Of a stretch of 64,000 nucleotides of DNA, positions 57,641 through 64,000 are shown one piece after another. A program made the translations under genes and the position numbers. This DNA is from Cycas panzhihuaensis (taxonomy: Eukaryota > Cycadophyta), in NCBI GenBank assembly GCA_023213395.1, contig CM041465.1:192455741-192519740 (forward strand). The letters are read 5' to 3'. A model generated the notes under the pieces. That model searched no databases. It worked only from the letters and a program-made list of their open reading frames with translations, and was not told the origin of the DNA. The first letter of the stretch is position 1. Every line of letters starts with the position of its first letter.

Positions 57641-60600
57641 ATTTATTGTTGGGACTTATTTTTATGAATGTATTATGAGTTAATAGATTGCTTGGCATGA
57701 AGATAAGATGATTGCATTCTCATTATACTTATGCTTAATTATTACTACCTATGATGCAAAGATCACAAAAGTTCTTACTAAAATGGCATACTCCAACTTC
57801 CTCCAAAGTTGAGTTCCATCTCCATGTTGCACTATTTTATCATCCCTTGTTTGATATTTCTTCATCCAATAGTCATTGTTAATCCTCAAATTCCTAGCTT
57901 CACTCTATTTTACTCTTTTGATAACCTTATAGTTCACTTTTTAGCAATTATTACCCTTGTTCTTTTTCTTTTTTTTAAGGAATTATTAGTTTGCCATCAC
58001 TTTTTGGTTTGTCATATTTTACACTATAGGTCACATTTGTGGTCCTACCTAAAAATACAACTTACTTAATAAATACTATCTTTGAGTTAGTCATATTTTT
58101 AGTACTTTTATATGTCGATTTTTCACTATAGCTTACAATTTTTTAGTATAGATCATTTTTTCACATTTCTATATGAAAAGAATAATAATAGCAAGTCATT
58201 TTTCCCATCATATGGATATTAGTTTGCAGGAAACTACAGCTCCATCTTCCCCTAATTTTCTCACTTCTTCCTCCTATTCTTTATCCTATAAATCTAGGTC
58301 ATCTTCTTAAGAAAGTAAGAGAGAACTTTGTGCAATGGGGTGTTGTTAAATTTTCACCCCAACCTTTGTGATTTCTATCAACCCGACTTGGTATGATTTT
58401 AGAGTTTAAAGAGCTAACATGGTGGTAAGATTTACAAAGTCGAAAACTACACCTCTCTAACTTTAGCTTATTTCTCTTCTTATTCCCTTCTCCTCCTCAT
58501 ATTCCTTCTTCACTCTCTCAAGTATACTTTTCTCCTTCTTAAGGGTCTTTATTTCTCTTGTTAAAATGTATGGTTGTTTGCTCTTATGGTAATGAGTATG
58601 TTGGCTTGTAAGGTGGATATCTAGAGGTGTTGAGATAAATCCTCCTAATTTTTCCTTGGTTTCTTTTTCTAGTGTGATTTTATTTTTAAATTCAAGTTTA
58701 GTTTTCCTTTCTTTTCCCTTTATAAGATAAAGGAATGATACTCTCAAGATTGGAGACCTTCCCTCTCAAATTAGGAAAGCTCACTAAGAAAGCCCTCGTG
58801 CTCATGAGCTTATTAGTAAAAGAGGAGTCTCTCTTGTAGAGTGAGACCCGAGGAGGTCTTGGACTCTTTTCCATAGAGTTTTGAGCCTCTTTATTCCCTC
58901 ACCCTTGCTTAATTCTTATTGCCTTTATAGACATTAAAAAAGAGAAAAAATAAAGATGTAGTGTAACCGGTGGGTGCATTTTTATCTTTTGTTTGGGCTA
59001 TTAGCACTAGACACATTTGGTACTTGCTTTTATTTGCTTAAAATAATAATCAATATCCTTCTATGTATATTGGTGAATTATGACAATAAGTAAACCTCTT
59101 TCAATTACACCTTCACATTGAAAAGAATATGAGGCAACCCATTCTTTAGTTATTATTTTCTTTCTTCTTCTTCTTTTGGCTCAAAAAAAAATTTGAAAGA
59201 AACAAGTAAGAGTCTCTTTAATAGTCCCATTGTTTAGCTTCAAGGCTTTGAACGGATTTCTCTTTTAAGTAGCAGAGATAAATGTAAGAGCATTTTAAAG
59301 AACCGATTATTTTTTTTTTAGATGTATGTTGGGCATAGGTGAATATCATTTTAAACAACAAAAAGAAAGAAAGAAAAAAAGTAAAGGGTATATATGCATA
59401 GGTACATTAGATGAAGTCATATTAGCCTAAGTTAATTTTCTTTTAGTATTTGATCCGATTGATCATTTCTTGTCATTTGCATTCAAAAGAAAATTATATC
59501 CTAAATCTACATTTAGGGATTGATTTATCTTGTGTGATCCCCTAAGTTAGGTCTTGTCCCTTTATTTAGGACTTGCTTGATCACTCAAGACTTAATATCC
59601 CTAGTATACAAGCTCGTCCTCTCTTAGGGGTAAATACCTCCTATTGCTAAAGGACTTTTGATCAACTAGGACTTGGTACCCTTGACATATAAACCTCATC
59701 TTCATCAAGATTAATTTTTCTATCATGTTCTACATAGTAGAGGTGTTGACTTGCAATCACACTTCAGGTTGAGAGTAACCCTGTCTTCTCCCCTACATTC
59801 ACCTTTAAGTGCAAGAACTCGTTAAAATTAGATGTGGACATCCTTAAACTATCCATCCTCATAGGTGGATCATCATCAAGTGAGAGAGTCCCTAATGATT
59901 GACCCCATAGGGTCATTAGTCTAACGTCTAAGCTCTCACGGGTCCTTGCACTTATCAATCCTCTTGTCGTTAGCTACATCATCATAGATTATTTTCCTTT
60001 TAAGTGGGATAATGGTCTAAGTTAGGGCATCATCTTTAGAGAGAGATTATAGGTAGATGAAAAGGAAAGCTTAGGACATTTATTAGGTATGGACTCCCAT
60101 GATCCTTCCATATATCAGAAGTTTATTTGTTATGTTCCCTAAGCTAAAGGAGGTCTTATTTGTGTTGTTTGCTTGATTTGGATTATCATATTCATTGCTT
60201 GATTTAAGTTTGTTATGTAAATAGTAGAATAAATAAATACTACTTTGATCTTTCCACTTACTAGATACATGATTATAGAGTCATCCCTTCTCCTTGAGGG
60301 AAGGGTCGAGGATCCACTCAAATCATTTCACCTTTACCCCCTCTCCTTTATAAGAATCATTCACCCAAGGTCTCATTGGTGACTTGCCTCGAGATTTGAT
60401 ATCACTTTAGTGACCATTTTGGTGAGCTTACCTAAGCTTCTTATTTAAATGATTACTCCCTCTTATCATTAGAGCCTTTCTTAAGTTGTACCTACATGTA
60501 TTCTTGCTCATTTACCTTTCTTTTTCCATCCACACAAAACCACCTTCATCTATCACACCTTACTTTTCCATTTATATGAGGATTATTCACTTGCTTTCTT

Positions 60601-60750
60601 TATGTCTCACTTTCTTTATGGATCCCTTTTGTACCTACCCTAAGTTATCTAGGAGAATTTTAGGCCTTCCCATTAAAATGCCCATCCTCATCTTCTTGAG
60701 CTACTACTCTCACACTTCTTGAGGGTTACAAGATTTCAATTCGACCTCAA
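57641..60750. other. Gypsy leader-like region, no gene recognised
   Basis: Pyrimidine-rich plus strand with many short repeats of words such as aggact, cctcat and ccct. Frames at 57809-58069 (plus) and 58463-58747 (minus, Lys/Glu-rich) are unassigned. Its position before the gag at 60.8 kb suggests LTR or leader of that gypsy element, but no LTR pair can be shown in the window. Confidence 0.35.
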
Positions 60751-62420
60751 TACTCCAACTATATGTCTAGACATTACCAATCTGTTTAAGTATAAGAAAA
60801 ATCCACTCTTATACAAGGTCCCTATGAGATAAGTGTTTAACTCATTTAAGAATGCATCTTTAAAATGAACTCATATGGCTTTATACAACCATTTTGTGGA
60901 TCACAAGAGGCCCAACCATTATAATGAGGGATATGGGGCATTCATGACACACCCTCCTCCCATGACAACACATCCCTTTGAGCAAGCTATAGGTGTTATT
61001 GCCTTAACTTATGTTTACTCATATACCATTGCCCATGAGGGAGGGGACCATATGGATTCTTTTTATCCCTCCTCATCAAGCATCCACCCCAATAATTATG
61101 CTTTATGTCCTCAAGCTATATCTTCCATAGTTCAATAATTTACTCCTCTACTTGAAACTTCTTAATTAGGTCCCATGGGGGACCTATTCTCCCTACTTAT
61201 GATATTAAGCCTAGTGTTTTTTTCTCTCATTGGCCTACTTATTCTTTATTACTTAGAGGGTTCATCCATCATTAGAGGTGCCCATCCTTCATAAGGTAAC
61301 CCCTTCACATAAGTCATCTAAACATAGGAAACTCCTACTTATTTTCCTAGCCCTCAACTGCCTTCACATGTCTTCCCCATATCATTACTCCATCCAAGAC
61401 TAGTTAAGCCCATATAACCTTCTTACATGTTGAGTACAGGCTAACAAGCCCTACAGTTATGTGCCATGTATCCTTGCCATGATCCCACTGCTTCTTATAG
61501 CCAAACATCTATATTCAATCAATAGGATTGCATAGGTTAACCTTCTCGCCATGGACTGTATGTTTGCCACACATCTTAATATCTAAAGGGCCTTATCTAT
61601 AGGGGGTATCTGCTCCCTACATTCCCATTGGACCCTCCTTTAGACTTATAGGACCTCCTCCTCATCCCTTATATCTTATAGACCTCACTTATGCTATAAC
61701 ACCTAGATATCCTCACCCTTCCTAAATTGTTCTTTAACTATCCTCATCCTTAAGGGCTAGATGGTCATATGTAGATTACAAAAGAAACCTCTACCCACAT
61801 GAGATCCTTCTTTATTCACTACTTCCCTTCATACTTAGACCACCTAAGTTTGCAGATGAGTTAACCCAAGACCTAATAGCACATGTACAAGCCTTTACAC
61901 TTGCATGAGCTAACTACTTACCTTATGATTATGTGATGATGTTACTCTTTCCCAAGACCTTTTAAGGTGACACTCTAAAGTGGTTTTATCAATTGAAGCC
62001 ATCATCCATCTACTCCTTCTAGTAATTGGTTAGCACTTTCATTAGCTACTTTGATGTCCTTTTGAAATTAGGACCAAAGCCTTACTCTTCATCAAATAGG
62101 AAGTTGTAGAGTCTTCCTATGACTTTGTTTGTCACTTTTAAGACTTGGTCCATGCTTCTTCTCTTTGGATGATGACCTACTTTGTGACTTGTTCATTAGT
62201 GCCTTGAGACCCCTAGTCCACCTAGAGCTTTTTAAGTTTAGGCCCACTTTTTATGAGGATGTGATTGAGAAATGTTTAGCTTTTCGGTGTATTTGAAATC
62301 TTATTAAGGATCAAAAGTTGATGAAACTCTCTATCTCTAAGGATAAATCGGTCTATCTTGAAACCTAAATCTTTTAAGGTGATTGTATCTATGATAATCT
62401 TACCTCTGCTATTCAAGCCC
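60750..62420 (+). pseudogene. Tat/Ogre-like Ty3/gypsy gag relic
   Basis: An H/P/Y-rich N-terminal stretch at 60875-61138 (87 open codons) is followed by a retrotransposon gag domain at about 61825-62330. Translations across frames read LRPPKFADELTQDLIAHVQA, YVMMLLFPKTF, GDTLKWFYQLKPSSIYSF and ISYFDVLLKLGPKPYSSSNR, then a 'VDRLFELFRFRP'-like end. Stops at several points. It is the capsid gene of a large gypsy element. Confidence 0.65.
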
Positions 62421-64000
62421 TTAAAAGGTTAATCAACACTAAGTTGCATATTAACTCTTCCCTTGCTACCAAAGTTAAGAAGGAAACAAGAGTTGTCCAA
62501 TTTGTAGAGTCAAAGAAAGGCCAAACCCCTACCCTCCTCCTCCTAAGAAAATGTCATGGTGCTCTTACCACCAAATTGATATATGTGAATGGAAAGATTA
62601 TAACAAGTTTAAGGCCATGTTTCACTATGGTCAAATCGATGATAAGCTTACATTTCGATCGAATCATGATTATTTGAGCCATAAAGACCCACTACTCAAC
62701 CATACTAAGAAAGGTCTTAAAGATAAGGGAAATGCCAAATCTAGAGATATTAGGGATGACTCTGATTCAGATACTCATTCCTTGAGTAAAAAGGCCTTCT
62801 CCACCTAAATGGGACCCTAAGAAGGATAATGCTCAAACTAAACCTCAACCAAGAGAGGGAGAATCTAAAAAGACCATTAACATGGTGGAAGCAATTAAAT
62901 CTCTTTCATCATCTAAACCTATCAATGAAGACCCTCTATCTAAAGATAAACCATAAGATGCCCTTGCATAGTTACTAGTTAAACCCATGATTTTAGGTCT
63001 AGCCCACAATATACCAAAGAGGATTCTTTTCCTCTTGTTAAGGAATTAGAGACGATTTACACTGGAATCTCAATCATGGACCTTCTCAAGAGCTACCCTA
63101 ATCAAAGACAACTCCTCCTTGATATTCTTGGGGTGTGTGAGGCCTAATTCACTTGGCAAACCTAATTTAGTCTTCGGTCCCACAACATTGCCTAGGGAAC
63201 AAGAAAGAAATCATAATGAAACAACCCCATTTTATATTGAGACCATGAAGGAAGACATTAAGATCAAAAGGTGTAATGTGCATGAGGCTTCTCTGGTCAG
63301 CGTTATACCTTTATGCCTTTAAAAAGACCTAGAGATATCAACTTGCAAGATGGTTGAATAGGTTTATTAAAGTTATGGAAAATTTAAAAAACCTTGATTG
63401 GTTAAGTTACCCTTCCACTTACTTTATCCAGTAATATTATTATGGCAGAGGACATTATTGTTGACTTTGATCTTGAATTCAACATGTTACTTGGATGATC
63501 ATGGATCAACCAGATATTAGCAGTCTATTCCCCACTCTTCCATGAGCTCAAATTTATTCATGAAGGTAAGCTCAAAGTTATTAAGTATAAGAACAAACCC
63601 ATCCAAAAATCTATCCCATTGGTGGATGTCATCCTTGAAGAAGGGGAACCCTCCTCCTCATTTGTTTCCTTAGGTTTTGGACAATGTTTTGATATAAAAA
63701 CTACTTCCACATGTAACTCAAGAAGAGGTAAAGCAAGTTTATATGACCACCGTTATTCCTTTCTAGGATTAATTCCCTTTTGATCATGTTAATTCTACTT
63801 TGTCTCCTAACCAAATTAAGGGATATTATTTACTCATTGGCTTCTCTAGCATGCCTATAACATAATTTTCCATTGAGTCTCAATTTATCTTTCTTTCCTA
63901 ACTTGATTGGGACCTCCCTGTCTAAATGCCCCTCTTACGGGAGATAACCACTCTTATTGATATTGTTCCCCACACTCCCATTCCTTCATTACATCGGTCT
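62421..64000 (+). pseudogene. Tat/Ogre-like Ty3/gypsy gag end and protease region, runs off window
   Basis: 62444-62808 includes a weak zinc-binding-like text (WCSYHQIDICEWKDYNKFK). 63119-63322 is an open linker. At 63430-63620 the translation NIIMAEDIIVDFDLEFNMLL followed by SWINQILAVYSPLF and HELKFIHEGKLKVIK matches the conserved segment with 'LLGRSWI' found after the protease of Tat/Ogre-like gypsy elements. RT would lie beyond 64000. Confidence 0.6.

Noticed and set aside
57809-58747. Two frames of 86 and 94 codons on opposite strands
   Set aside because: Low-complexity pyrimidine/purine strand bias explains them; no domain or neighbour supports coding.

Overview
The window looks like nuclear DNA of a seed plant with a very large, repeat-filled genome. 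A gymnosperm (conifer-like) source is my best inference; no single sequence feature proves it. Almost everything recognisable is a decayed retrotransposon: Ty1/copia, Ty3/gypsy, non-coding LTR elements and one LINE. Most have stops, frameshifts and lost catalytic residues. I found one host gene piece, the first coding exon of the translation factor eIF2B alpha subunit on the minus strand at 53856-54236, ending in an intact splice donor. No rRNA, tRNA or CRISPR array was seen.

Left block (about 7.0-31.7 kb): a nest up to four levels deep. A gypsy relic on the plus strand (candidate 5' LTR at about 7040-7685; gag, protease and RT pieces at 26.5-31.0 kb) appears to be split by a minus-strand LTR element, B1. 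B1's two LTRs (7724-8129 and 25569-25930) are flanked by the same 5-bp duplication, GCTAT. Inside B1 lie a non-coding minus-strand LTR element (A1, 9364-13344) and, one base away, a copia element (copia-1, 13346-25058). Copia-1 is itself split by a second copia element (copia-2, 17539-22847), which has 217-bp LTRs and a perfect AAAAT target duplication. B1's interior therefore survives only at 8130-9363 and 25059-25568.

Middle (31.7-37.7 kb): fragments of two minus-strand copia elements (gag and 5' LTR at 32.2-33.6 kb; gag, zinc knuckle and protease region at 33.6-34.75 kb), then about 2.7 kb with nothing recognised, then a single LTR with a primer-binding site at 37420-37730.

Right block (38.1-53.8 kb): one plus-strand LINE stretched over about 15 kb by insertions. 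ORF1 (DUF4283-like plus zinc knuckle) is at 38110-38690. A type-B element (B2, 38844-42127) follows, then endonuclease and RT sequence at 42410-44361. A copia relic (copia-3, 44362-48943) and a type-A non-coding element (A2, 48944-51783) come next, and the rest of ORF2 is at 51790-53270, with a possible tail to about 53758.

Just beyond the LINE's 3' end lies the eIF2B-alpha exon in a CpG-rich island, with a TATA-like box upstream. The gene runs leftward, so the LINE and perhaps the whole left part of the window could lie in its first intron; otherwise the gene is truncated. To the right are a minus-strand copia RT/RNase H relic with its 3' LTR (55895-57640) and a plus-strand Tat/Ogre-like gypsy gag-protease relic (about 60.8 kb to the window end).

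All element boundaries, LTR difference counts and domain calls were made by eye from the sequence and translations.
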